From Lineus longissimus (lineage: Eukaryota > Nemertea > Pilidiophora > Heteronemertea > Lineidae), in the NCBI RefSeq assembly GCF_910592395.1, contig NC_088325.1, positions 12,404,109 through 12,468,108 on the forward strand: a stretch of DNA of 64,000 nucleotides. Reading direction: 5' to 3'. The notes under the pieces were generated by a model. The model was not told the origin of the DNA. It searched no databases and saw nothing but the letters and a program-made list of their open reading frames with translations. A program made the position numbers and the translations under genes. Positions 1 to 48,490 of this stretch are shown here, piece after piece. Every line of letters begins with the position of its first letter. Within the stretch, counting starts at the first letter, position 1.

Positions 1-187
1 AGCGACATCATCTGGATGTGGCAAATCTTGAAATTTGGTTTTCATCTTTTAATAGTGGATGAAGTTCCCGTTGTGCACTATTTCAAAACCATCAGGATTT
101 TCAAATTGGAAGCATCTTTTGCTTATAGCATCATTGAAACAAGTTCCAACTCACATGTACTTGAAGTATTCTGGACCTTCTAAAAGC

Positions 188-540
188 TTTTATCAATATA
201 TATGAATTTTGTTTGTATTTGGATGTTGATAACAGTAGAAACTTTTATCAATAAATATAAATATTGTTTGTATTTTGATGTTGATAACAAAAGCTTTTAT
301 CAATACGAATAAATTTTGTTTGTGTTTGGAGGTTGATAACAGTAGAAACTTTTATCAATAAATATAAATATTGTTTGTATTTGGATGTTGATAACAGCTA
401 GTAGAAACTTTTATCAATAAATATAAATATTGTTTGTATTTGGATGTTGATAACAGTAGAAACTTTTATCAATACATATAAATATTGTTTGTTTTTGGAG
501 GTTGATAACAGAAACTTTTGTCAATACATATTAATTTATT
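188..540. repeat. 54-bp minisatellite, about 7 units
   Basis: Units begin CTTTTATCAATA at about 188, 242, 294, 349, 409, 463 and 515 (spacing 52-60 bp) and end GTTGATAACAG(TA)GAAA. Within each unit TTATCAA and TTGATAA form an inverted pair, so each repeat carries two GATA-type cores facing each other. Confidence 0.95.
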
Positions 541-3500
541 GAGTGAGAGCTTCTTTGCTCTTTTATATTCCAGTGGTCGATCAATCCCAAAATTTGGGAA
601 AGAGGGCCAGACCTGGAGAACATATAACAAGTGGTCTTGGAATAGAAATATAAGTGCCAGATATTTTTATACTGAGATAAGTGCAGTGTATCATCAGATC
701 ACAGAGCTATGCATTTTTGGAGTACAGAAGAGTGCAATGCATCAAGCTAAAACAAATGTCTGAGTTTTCACGTAGTTTAAAATTGCATTTTCTGGGCCCC
801 AATTGGGGAGGCTGCAAGGGAGCAACTGCTCCTCCCAGATATCTCCGAAAATTGGTTTTACATGCAGATTTTGCCTGCTTCGTGGTGTTATGCTCCCCAG
901 GGAGCCTACTGCCCCCAGGACCAAAAAGTTAAACATGGCCCTGGTTTTTACATGGTCCAAAAGTGCAGTGAATCATTTCAAAAAGCCAATCCGTAAAGCC
1001 CAGTGCCACTTATGATGTAAGCCTGACAGTGCATCATTTGATATAAAGAGATGAATAACCAAAATATGTGATATAACAATGTGGAATAAACTATTTACTT
1101 CACATAATATCATTGTAATGCACACAATCAAAAGAAAGTTTGTATTGGTCTAATATCAGCTGAAAACAAAGTAATACCAAAAAGCATAAGCTTTAAACGT
1201 TGTAAAACAATGCGACGACGAAATTAAAGGACACTATTTATTTAACCAACACAACATCATCCAGTACATGTATAGCAAAATTTTAAAAAATCATCATCAT
1301 TACATTTTCGACAATATATGGAACGATGGAACCCACATAACTCAGTTTATGTCAAATCAACGTTCTTTTACAAGGTGCTGGCCACAAAATTAGAGGAGAC
1401 TTACAACATCCGGGTTAGCAAAATTTAATTATTATGATTACAAAATGGTAATTTGTGTTAGAACAGAATACGCATGCAACCTTAGTGTCTATCAAACATG
1501 TCAAATCAACATGGTGTCCTTCACAACACAATAAGATGGTTTCATCAAATGTCAGTTTTAGAAAGGCTGCCTGCCTGTCGAAGACATCGGGTTATCACGC
1601 AATAGTATACATTGGTACGGCCACAAGGCTGATCCAATCGAGGGAACAATTTGCGGGACTGAAAAGTAAAAATTTGAGTAACCTTTCCATTACTATTTTT
1701 GACCAATCAGAGTGGCAAATTCCTGTAGTGCAGGCTGTCACCCTCGATGTGAACAACCATGTGCACCAAACTTGACAGTAAAATAAACTTTTAATTTATG
1801 TTCTACAAAAAATGAAAGGAATGGGCGCAACTGTTAACATCCTATATATATGTTCACAATACACTTATCTGCTTTGCATTAGGAAATAAGACCCAAAATA
1901 CAAATCCAATACCGGTATATTATCATACGTATCGTCATTCGGTACAAATGGGAGACACCCAGTTATGCGCTGCAAAAAAAAGCTTCAAAAACAAGCAATC
2001 CACATCTTTTGTCTGACTATTTTCAATTCTGCTTCGCTGCCACATATTTTCCGGATCATCTGCAAAGGCATGCAAACTTTTCCGTGTTTATATAATTTGC
2101 GTAAACGTTACCTATGATTTTCTCTGCTAAAAGTTAGATTGTCAGAGGATCAAACATTTTGGAGGACCTTAAAAGGGGTCTATAGGCTGGAGCTGCAGGT
2201 CAAACTGGTGGTCTTTACATGACTTATCTGCACAGTCAGGGAGACTCCGTCATGTTTCATCCATGTTCAGCGATAAACATATTCATTGTACAAGCTTGAA
2301 TAGTTTTGATTTACGGCAAGTTAGGAGAGACCCCTATTGATGACTTTATAATCTGACCAACCTTATATTTAGTGCCTGCCTATAGGATCCCTTTAATTAC
2401 GGCGTCATTTACTCAGCAAATAAAATAAACATATTTTTTGGCTTCAAAGAGAACCAAATGCGAGAATAATTAATTACAGTAATACAGTATAGCACCTTCA
2501 AATCAAATGTTTTGAATTCCAGCTAGGGCCAAATGGCTAAATGTACAATCTGACAATACGACCATGACTCGAGCCACCTGGCTTCATGTACTGAAACCTG
2601 TGACCCTCGACCCCCGACAGAACCTATCTCTGTATCTGCATTCCTCAATTTTGAGTGGAGCAGTCCGCTGACACCTCATCTTTGGAAGTAAAGAGCACTA
2701 GTTTGAACCACTTTTCTGAGAGGAAGTGGGAATATAAGAATGTGCATTTGCTATTAAGTATCTCACTTAGTAAATGCAATATTCCTCCCAAGTAGAGATT
2801 TCTAACAAAGTCAGACAACGGGTTATAAAGCTAATTAGATTTGATCTAACTCCCTCAGATATTGCAACACATGTTTTGAAATGAACACTAAATACCAACA
2901 CTACAGTGTTCAAGGATCTCACTTTATCAAAACTACAATGATTTCAACAACACCTTTATTGTACATTTTGACAGAATGTTTAAGGGACCATCCACACCCA
3001 TCAACATTTCCAAATTTCCAAACAGAAATCAGGTCGGAAAAGATTTGCTCTTTGGTGCATTTTGCACATTTTCTGAAAATGTTGGTTAATTTTTGAGGCA
3101 ATTACCCTCTTATCAAAATTGACCCTCATATAAAATGTTTCTGGTATAATTTCTGGGGGGAGCTGTCGCCTATGTGTACTCTTTGTATGTCTAAGAAAAT
3201 GTTGATGTGGGTGAATGACCCCTAATCATCGTGAGATAAAAGGCCGATTTCAAATCTTTACATGATCTCAATTTTTTTTAAATTTGTTCCACTTGTACAG
3301 TTGTAAGCATATGTATTGTTAACGGGACCGTGTTGTTATGATCTCTGTTTTGGTCGCATAGAGCAGCGATTATAATCGCCGGTCACAGTGTTTGTGCAGC
3401 ACTTTAGTTCAGCAAGGTTAGCTCTCTCAAGACTGTTTCAGCAGTAAGTTGTATTGTGCAGATTTTGGGAATACTGCCACTGAAAGATGGTAGTGCTGTT

Positions 3501-3967
3501 GATAGTGAGCATTTGCCTCACTTATCCTCTTTCGTCCATCCACCCAAGCAAACCTCACCCCCCTTGAACGATAATACTAATTCCGCTCCATGTATAACAA
3601 AATTTGAAATCGACCTTTTGCATTTTTGCCTCAATTTACAAATTACAAATAATTATCATGTACTAGTTTGTACATTACAATGCACCTCTGGAAAAAATAT
3701 TTAACTCAACCGCCCTACTGGTTAATTTACACTTTTTACATTTCTTAAGTACGTTTCTTGTGACCAAATCTAGCCGGACCGTGAGATTAATGATGTGATG
3801 CAAAAATGAGTGCATTCAAAACCGATGAAATTAAAAACAACTCATATCAATATAAATGAAGTAGACCACAAATGCGAGGGACAGAAGACAAAATTACCGG
3901 TATGATAAAGATTTGGATCTTTCAAGGCCTTGATAAGGAATTTGTCCACAAATCAGGCGAGAACCTA

Positions 3968-4157
3968 CACACTCTTAGAAATTGAGGTTTTTGGGCTTCA
4001 GTTTTTGGGCCAACATAAAAAGGGTTTTAGAAGTTTTTGTAACATAAACAAATTATATTTTTGAGATTGAGAAGAGTCTCCAAGAGTTTTTCACTTTTCT
4101 GACGAATCTCTTTGGGGAGCATATTTGTAATGGCCGAAAAACCTTTCTAAGAGTGCA
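3968..4157. mobile_element. MITE copy A, TIR CACTCTTAGAAA
   Basis: The left end reads CACACTCTTAGAAATTGAGG and the right end reads CCTTTCTAAGAGTGCAAAG, an inverted match. The interior is T-rich with GGTTTTT/AAAAACC motifs. A second copy with the same termini is at 56,749-56,962. The size of about 190 bp and absence of coding capacity fit a non-autonomous DNA transposon. Confidence 0.8.
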
Positions 4158-4864
4158 AAGCTCTCGAGAAGTGACAGGTTTTTTTCAGCACCAAGTTTCA
4201 GTCTGGAGTGAAACAGATTACCCGCAAGTACGCAATTGGCAGCCACAGCTATTTCTTGGGTGAAGTTGTAAACATTACAAGCTGCACAAAATATTACAAG
4301 AGGACAATAAGCATTAAGTCGGCATACATGGCCCAAATAAATTGTTTCACGTTGAACAATGAACGCACTTGCCCTAGCTGTTATGTATCGTTGAATATGT
4401 ATCTAGTACTGCCCCCCCCCCAAGGTAAGGGAAGACATGCATCACCCTAGGCTTATCAACCCTGAAGGGTTATCTTATGATTGGTTAGTAAATCTTTCTT
4501 CCTAAGTACCAACAGCGAAAAGAGCTATCTTGTTAATTTACTTTCTGGAACAAAAGTGATAATCTTATTAAGTGTAACTCACTCAGAACACCTTCATCTT
4601 GTCTTACTAGCAGTCATTTTGGAGAATTTAAGATCAGCCTCGAGATGTAATAAATATTACTGTAATTATAAAACGCACGCTGATTAACTTTGGTTCACAC
4701 CATTATCTAAATTATTTCCCGGGCCGGTACGCCAGTCGTATTTCATTGTGGGTCAGGAAAATAGAAATGCTAATGTACACAATGCTGTAGTGCAGTTACC
4801 ATGCATGCAACTTTGAAACCTTGATTACAGTATTTGTATTTCTGTCTACACAACAGCTATCATA

Positions 4865-5180
4865 CAACGGCAATGTTGATAATTCTATTCCGTTCATACA
4901 TTTATTTACGGAATTGTGAGCTTTTTTCTAACGAGCGGCGTAACCGATAACGCCTCAAAATGAACACCATTTGAAAGAAATCTTGACAAAAAATCTCAAC
5001 TGTGTTGCAGAGGAAGGTTTTTTCAACGGCAATGTTGATATTTCTATTCAGCTCCTACATTTATTTACGGAATTGTGAGCTTTTTTCTAGCCAGTGGCGT
5101 AGCGGCTCAAAATGAACACCATTTGAAAGAAATCTTGATAAAAAATCTCAAATGTGCTGCAGAGGGAAGTTTTTTCCTTT
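4865..5180. repeat. Tandem duplication, period about 159 bp
   Basis: CAACGGCAATGTTGATA starts at 4,865 and again at 5,024, followed in both by CATTTATTTACGGAATTGTG and AAAATGAACACCATTTGAAA. The copies are clearly homologous, with moderate divergence and a small deletion in the second. Confidence 0.93.
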
Positions 5181-5765
5181 ATCGACCAAAAGCGGAGATA
5201 TAAATGTGTATTTGTCAGGAATGCAGTGGAGTGTCGGAGGTACCATTTTGACCATATAGTGACGAGAGTAGGAAGAAAGCAACCTACCCCATGTTGGCAT
5301 TGGCATAGCCAGGAACTTTAGAGGGGAGGTGGCTTTGATTGAGGAGGGGCGTTCTCCCAAAAAATTATATTTAATGGTCAAATTCAAAATTCTCCCAAAA
5401 AGGGGGTAATTTGCACCCCCTCCCCCCTGGATGCCACTTACCTATGCCTTGTATCAGTTTTAGCAGGGGAATGCCAGAATCTTGAAGTGGTTGCCATGTA
5501 TGTTTGAATGTATCATTGTTATGGTCAAAACGGTGGCCAGTGCCGACACTCTCCTCCCCTACATTGTTTTGGAGCTTCTGCAACCAAAATGAAAAGTGGT
5601 AATTGAACTGCTGAGAAAAGATGAAATATACAAATTATGATAAGTAAATCGAAGTTGGAGGTAGACTGTAAAATAACTTAAGATACCAGTGGCAGTACAT
5701 GTACATTATATACAATATAAAAACATTATCATACCTTCTAGTATATCCTTTGAAAAATGTTACTG

Positions 5766-6260
5766 AACATTTTCTACCAAAGCCCTGTATAAAATTCTCA
5801 CCCAATATTAAGGGGATGATTCGTGCATTCACAATATAATCTTATGAGTCGCCTTGGCAAATTCTACACAATATGAACAGTTGAGAGAATAAATATTCAC
5901 AAAATAAATAGTCAATTGCTAAAATTATTCTAGTCGATCTTGCCCATTTATATTTCACAAGTGCAGAACGAGCTGATATGCAAACTGCTTGAAACGAGGC
6001 AAAAGACTTACTCAACATTTTCTACCAAAGCCCTGTATAAAATTCTCACCCAATATGAAGGCGATGATTCGTGCATTCACATTATAATCTTATGAGTCGC
6101 CTTGACAAATTCTACACAATATGAACAGTTGAGAGAATAAATATTCACAAAATAAATAGTCAATTGCTAAAATTATTCTAGTCGATCTTGCCCGTTTTTA
6201 TTTCACAAGTGCAGAACGAGCTGATATGCAACTTGAAACGAGGCAAAAGTCTTACTCAAT
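5766..6260. repeat. Recent 248-bp tandem duplication
   Basis: AACATTTTCTACCAAAGCCC begins at 5,766 and 6,014. Reading the two copies side by side I find about seven substitutions and one 5-bp deletion (copy 2 lacks ACTGC near its end), roughly 97 percent identity. Contains no coding sequence I recognise. Confidence 0.97.
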
Positions 6261-7199
6261 GTATCAGGGATGTGGTGTCTGACAGATGAAATGACTGATT
6301 ATAATAGTGCAAGTTGTACCCTATATAGGACCCCGGCTGTTCTTGAGAAATTCAGAAAATATTATCCCCAAATCGCATTCACATCTTTCGTTTGAAGTGG
6401 TGCAAGAAAACTTAGATATAGACACAAAAGAATTGGGAGTTAAATATGTTTCTGCAGACAGTGATGAATGGTCATATTTACACACGTGAAAAGATGCATT
6501 ATTTAGCCCCCCCCCCCTCCACCTGCTTGACAAATGCATGCCTTATCTATTCAAAAAACTGTTGCAGCAGTGAAACAACTTTATTAGTGTCAGGTTCACT
6601 TGCTGGGTTCATTCCGATAAAAAGAGCGCATGCCAAGCAAATTTGGAAAACATTTTTCGGAGACACTTTCTTCCTCATCCTGTACACATTATACTGACAA
6701 TACCTCTAACGCCTACACCTTTCAATCTTAACCATGGTGAGTCGACAGCACCTGTTGTCTCTTTACTGCAAAGCGGTCAGGAGCCAGTATAACTTCTTTC
6801 GAATCTAGTGCTACAATGAAAAACTCCATTTTATGCCAGATTACTAGCTTGACAGCTGATATGGCTCCCGACTGTTCTGCTCTCAGTCTTTGGAAACTTT
6901 TATATCATTTCTGTACTGTCTTCAAGGAGGAAGACACCTCCTACAACCAAGCCACAACACCATCACCTAAGTCACTTAAATCCCACAGTCGATGATTTGG
7001 ATATTTTTTTACATTCAGATTGGATTCATGTTCGAATGTGATTTTATAGCACCAGTTCTTGTCTGCCACGTACGTTCACAACAATATTCAGTAAGACAGA
7101 AAAACATAATCGCTCTAAACTAGCACATTTCTGAGACATAGAAGCAAAATTTGAATCAAATGCTTAATTTATCATCCTTATTGTGTAAAATATATCCCA

Positions 7200-7560
7200 T
7201 CAGGTATGAACTGTTGTGTGTCATGTGTTAATATTGTGTTGACTGTATTGTGTCTGGTAGCAACAGTATAGTGTATGTATCAAGCAACTGCATTGTGTAA
7301 GATTGACTGTATTGTCAACTGTATTGTGTCATGTATCAGCAGTATAATTGTGCCGGGTATCAACTGTATTGTGCCAGGTTTGACTGCACTGTGTCTATAG
7401 AATCAACTGTTTTGTCTCGGGTTAAACATATATCAACTGTATTGTGATGGGTATCAACTGTACTGTGTAATGTAGGCTTAATGTGTCAGATGATTGTATT
7501 GTGTGCAGGACTAGCAACGGACCCTTATCACATCCCAGTTCAACTGTTTTTTGTCAGGTA
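7200..7560. repeat. Degenerate minisatellite, CAACTGTATTGTG units
   Basis: Many variants of TCAACTGTATTGTGTCAGGTA, spaced roughly 15-35 bp, run from about 7,200 to 7,560. It lies 200-550 bp past the stop codon of the receptor gene and may fall in its 3' UTR, where the transcript would carry repeated CACAATACAGTTGA. Confidence 0.88.
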
Positions 7561-7753
7561 TGAAATGCATTGTAGCCTATGGTGTCAAATAAACATGGCA
7601 GTGAAATGGCAGTGATATTCTTCTCAAGTCAATTTCATCGTTGTCGCTCCACTGAAACAGCTGTGCATTAATGCAGTGATTTATACCCAATTGCACACAT
7701 TATTTTCGCACACTCCAACATGTAATGAACTCTTAATGGCAGTGATGTTGAGG

Positions 7754-43680
<35,927 letters not shown>

Positions 43681-43744
43681 CTGAAAAATACAAGGAAAAG
43701 AAACCATATGAATCTGACCCTTTTTGTATCACCACGAACCGCCA

Positions 43745-43880
43745 TAAGTCCAAAACTGGAAAAAAAATTCAAAGTCAAACATTTTCTGGGACTGATGATG
43801 TTTCTTCATTTTCGAGCAGAAAAAAAAAGTGAAAAAATATTTGGACTTAGAAATTTGTTCATTCTCCACAGTTAAAGAAA
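43745..43880. mobile_element. CAGTGGAACC-type element fragment, copy 3 (inverted)
   Basis: Reads in the opposite orientation to copies 1 and 2: GGGACTGATGATGTTTCTTC, TTTTCGAGCAGAAAA, GTGAAAAAATATTTGGAC, TTAGAAATTTGT. No TIR survives. It lies 65 bp upstream of the Ig2 exon acceptor, in the intron. Confidence 0.78.
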
Positions 43881-46039
43881 TGAAGAAACATCATCGAATT
43901 TCTAAGTCATTTTCACAAGCAGCAGTTACCAAGCTACAGACAGGTCGGACAGCCAAACGAAATTAAAAAGTTAAATGAATTATAAAGAAATTGACAAGTC
44001 CGTCTCTCTCAAAGCATGATATCATGGTAAACCCATTACCTGACAGTGTCGCTAATATACTTATCCTTTCAAAAGAAAATTAAAGTGCTATCGCAGGAAC
44101 TTGTTACAGTTGTTTCAAAGAGCCACCTTAAAGTAAAGGAAGTCGGATTCTAATTGGCTTTCGCTGTTGCTAAAAGCAGGTGATGTATGTTTGAAATTAA
44201 GATGTGGGTTTGCAACAATTTTGCTGGTTGTTGCAAGAGATTATTAATATCGTTAGTCTGTGGAAGTAAAAACCATAGTCGGTTTATTTCCTTGACGTCA
44301 GTATATTGCTTTCTTTGATTCCAGGTGCATTTGACTGAATAAGTCTGCTTGATACGTTGTGTGTGCCTGCTGTCTGTGAATTTTTCAAACTGAAGCAAAT
44401 ACGCTCCAAGTTACTCAGTAAACTGCTCCTTCTGTACTTGGCGTAGTCATGTGATAAACCAATGATCAAATAATATTGTCAAAGGTGTTTCTGTTAAAGC
44501 GATAATACAGACAGGGCTGTATGCAAAAGGGGGAGATGATTACGCAGAGAGAAGTGACTTGTCACAGCTAACATGCTAAACCAGGCACATGTTTCTCTAA
44601 GCTTGGCAGGTTGAGATGGCTGGTTGTTCATTTCACTGTTGTCAGCCTGTGTGGATTGCAATTTTGGTCCACTAACTCCTTGTGTCATTTAAGCTCATCT
44701 TCTGTGCGACATTCGCCTGTTTTTGCTGTGACTGGCCACAGATGGGCAACCCATGGATAACAGGGTTACAACAACTCACGGAGATATGAAACTCGAGTAC
44801 CCTATCATAGCAGACAAGTCGATTTCTGCCAATTACGTAAACCAGGGATTCACATAAAACTCACAGAAAAAAGATGATCTACAATAACATCATTGGTCAT
44901 CAACCAGAATTTTTTTGAAATGAACTATTGATAAGAATTTTCAAGACTGGTCAGCTTACATACTATTATGCAATAATTGACAAAAAGTTTAATCTGAAAG
45001 TGTTAGGTGAACAGCCAATCTGCTAAACCTTGTAACAAATTATTTCGAAATCAATCTGCAGTGATATTAACATTGCAGTGCAGTCTTCATCTTCTTCTTT
45101 CCGCAACGTTGCGACCTAGGTCGTCATCAGTGCGATCATTTGCAGTGCAGTAATAATTCTAATTTCTTACGTGCAAACAAGGCGCCATTTTCATGCTTCA
45201 TTTGCCAAATTAATTGGCGCCGTCTCGGAGAGCAAATCAATAAAGCCTCTATCGCTCGCCGCAGCAAAGTAATCAGTAACATATGGATTTCTGGGTAGAA
45301 AAGTAGCGAAATAAGAAAATGAGATTGTCAGCGAAGATGTGATGCTGCTGATAAGCTTTCTGTGTTTATATGTTAATCCTGATCAGCTGTTATCTTACTG
45401 GTACTGTCAAGAATAGACAAAGGCGAGTCTTGGTGAATAGTTTAGGCTTTTAGGCCCCAGGCAGTTATCAATACCATTAGAACGTTGAATCTGTCTATTG
45501 GATGAAAATTTACTGGAGACAAAAGTTTCACTACTGTCCACAATGGCTTCTTCAGGACTGAGGTTGTCCTTGTCCCATCTCGAGAAGACTGATGGCTTTG
45601 GTTTCAACTTATTGCACACCTGGCACCAGGTCATGAGAACAATCCCATCTCTCTCCTCTCAAACAGTTGCGAGATCGGACAAGTGAGTCTGCTAAATCAC
45701 TTGCAATATCTAACCTATATCTTGAAAGCCACGAAGGCCACTGGCAGCCAACCAAACAGCCAAGAAAACCATCTGATTCGCTCAATGGTCATTGGATGGC
45801 ATGTCATGATCAATTGTCATCAAGCCTGTTTCAGTTTTACTACTACTGTTTAACTTTTTCTGCACCACACTCTTGGAAACGATGGTCGCGAATCAGTTAG
45901 TCTTATCACTGCCAGGTGGCTCATAAACATATAGCTCACAAATCAATCAGTCCTTTAATTAAAATTGTCAGGTGGCCAATATATTGAACCTCCTTCAGTC
46001 CGAGCCATAACTAAAAGCCATTGAGGCGTCCAAAGCATG

Positions 46040-46595
46040 AGACAAGGTCGTCTCCACTTGATCTTGTTGACAGCGACCACACAATCTGTTGACATGGGCA
46101 CATCGGGCAGGGTCAGAGATATTTAGATTCCTCTTGTGGCTGGTCAAACAAGATGCTGCTAAAGCTAGGTTGGATAAGTCAGATAAGACAATTTGACACA
46201 TTATGGCTACTGACTTCATTAAAAGCCGTAGTAGACCACTTCTCGATGCCACCAGTGGTATCATGACTGAAAAAACTGCCACAATTCTTCGCATTCTCCG
46301 AGTGTCTTGTAGTCCAACATAATTAGTTTTTCAGAAAGTTAACTTGTGGTCCATAAAATGGCACCTTCCTTTGGTCAACAAAAGCCATCAAAATGCCACT
46401 TAAAACCAAAGGACAGCCTCATCTCAACACTTGATCTTGTTGACAGTGACCACAGGATCTGTTGACATAGGGACATCAGGAGGGATAGGTGGTGTTTGGA
46501 AACCTCTTGTGACTGATCCAATAAGATAGTGCTAAGGCGAGGTTGACATCAGATAAGACCTTTCCACACATTATAGCTACTGAATGAACGAAAGG
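46040..46595. repeat. Duplication, period about 375 bp
   Basis: CACTTGATCTTGTTGACAG at 46,054 and 46,429, each followed by ATCTGTTGACAT, GG(G/A)CATC(G/A)GG, CCTCTTGTG, AGATAAGAC and ACACATTAT(G/A)GCTACTGA. Clearly homologous over about 160 bp. Confidence 0.9.
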
Positions 46596-46979
46596 TCTCT
46601 AAGCAAGATCAGAATGCATTTCATCAATGCGCGTCAGAGTCTTTTGTGTACTCTCAGCATCAGTATCTAGTATCTGTGTTTCAAATTGACTGTAAAACAG
46701 CTGCAGCAATAAACTAGGAAGGAAAAGAGGGAAAGTTGTTACCAGCCTGTGTTAAATTCACCCAGTACTATTTAGCAACAAAGCACAACCAAGACTTGAC
46801 AGGAATATTCCCAAGTCAAAGCTGGCAACGTCATTACTTCATAGCATACGTACAGGAAACATTTTGAAGAAAGCTTCTATCTTGAAATGAATATTGCCCA
46901 GATATGAAGACAATTTCGCTACAGAGTCCTCTAAGATTAAGACCACATTCTTAATGAATGAAACTATCAGCTGTCTTAT

Positions 46980-48490
46980 TATCATGACCCTCCTCAAGAG
47001 TTCACCGCAGTATCCATTTCCCACCATGAGATGAAGGAAGATAGGAGCATCAGGAAGGTAACTGAGCGGATGGAGTACGACAAGCAGATCCCATGAAGGG
47101 CTTCGTCTCATGTTCTATAACAATAGACGGGGACGAGCGATGCATTTTGAGTGCAGGTGAAGATTACAAGGAGACATACACTCACTAGGCAATGAATTAG
47201 GTACAGAAGGACAGAGGTTTCAAATTGCCGCGACAGTATTGAGCACCCTTTGTTCAGCCTGCACGATGGAGCGGAAATTGAAGACAAGACAAGACTTAAG
47301 AGGTTTGTCAACAATAACTTTACCCCCCTATCTTCTGTATTCTACAACCATTAATGGTCATAGGAGTTGGATTTTGAGTTCGAGGGCCGGGAAGATAACG
47401 AGACACTCAGATGACATTGACAAGGCACCTAAGGGATGGAAGTTTCAAATTTCCCCATCGCTATCAAGGGCTATTTTGTTTTTGACATGATCGAGTGGCA
47501 GCGAGACAAGGCCAGCCACAACAGCAAAGGCAACAGTTAAAGATCGAACAGAATCCTCCTTGAGCTATGACCGCAGACTCCATTTACGACATTCGATGAT
47601 CAAAGAAGCCATCAGACAAAATGTCAGAATGAAGAAGGAAGTCTCCAGGAGAGACAAAGGGGTCTGATCTTCCAGGGGAGTGATCTCATGTTCTGGACCC
47701 ATCGAGAACAAGTGTTGCTCTTTCTGACTCAAGGATGGGACTAGCTCCAATGTTTGGCATTGTTCTAGAGGGGGATTCTTTATTCACAAGGTGGTTCCAA
47801 GGGGTTGAACATTTGGTTGGCATAACTATTGGCAAGGTTATTAATGTCCTACACCTATGGAAGTAATACAAGATAATCGTCCTCCAGGAGCGGGGGACAG
47901 AAGACTCCATTAGTTCTGCGTTATAATCAAAGAAGCCATCATAGTAAAGGCAAGAAGTCCCAGGCCGATAGACAAAGAGGAGCTGAGCGTATGGGGGAGT
48001 GACCTCAAGTTGCAGAACCATCAAGTTTTGCTCTTTCAGATATGAATAGAAACGAATAAGAAGTTGTTCGGTCTCATCTTCCTGACCCATCAAGATTTAG
48101 AAGAGCTGTTTTACATGTAAGGAAGAAGGGCACTGTGCTGGCAATTGTTCCGGAGAATTTAGAAAGTGCCACAGCTCAGCAAGACTATTGGAAAGGAATT
48201 AGTGAACGCCGTGGACTTATGTCTGTAATCATGATGATCATTCTCCCGCAGCAGAATCCGTTCATGCTGTATTATGATCAAAGAAGCGATCAGAGTGAGG
48301 AATGGAGTCTTGGGCATGCATAGACAATGAGTTTCTATCTCTGTGAGGAGTGTTTTCTTCGAGCCCTATTGACAGTAAGCAGTTGGTACTTGCAAGGAGA
48401 AAACCATATCACTTCTGATATCACAAAGAAAGAAAGTAGGGCTGGTCTGCTGTCTGATCTCATACTCATGACCCATTAAGAGTAAGATTC
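46980..48490. repeat. Degenerate tandem array of 300-600-bp units
   Basis: Recurrent landmarks are GCAG(A/T)(A/C)TCCATT and GATCAAAGAAGC(C/G)ATC followed by TCTCATGTTCTGGACCCATC-like sequence, seen near 47,000-47,120, 47,570-47,710, 47,890-48,090 and 48,250-48,480. Minus-strand ORFs in the units translate to loosely similar peptides, but divergence and stops argue against a gene. Confidence 0.65.

Larger units (their letters stand above)
1..7753. other. 3' flank/UTR of the receptor gene, no other gene seen
   Basis: No ORF here resembles a known protein and none exceeds about 106 codons. The stretch directly downstream of the stop (below 7,754 on the minus strand) should hold the 3' UTR. There is no AATAAA on the minus strand within 1.1 kb of the stop; a TATAAA variant lies at 7,680-7,685 and an AATAAA at 6,580-6,585, so the cleavage site is undetermined. 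The remainder holds repeats listed separately (188-540, 3,968-4,157, 4,865-5,180, 5,766-6,260, 7,200-7,560). Confidence 0.6.

Noticed and set aside
188-540. CRISPR-like appearance of regularly spaced repeats (also 7,200-7,560)
   Set aside because: The whole unit repeats, with no unique spacers, in a eukaryotic genome; these are minisatellites.
47686-48093. 135-codon minus-strand ORF
   Set aside because: Falls within the degenerate tandem array; neighbouring units do not preserve the frame.
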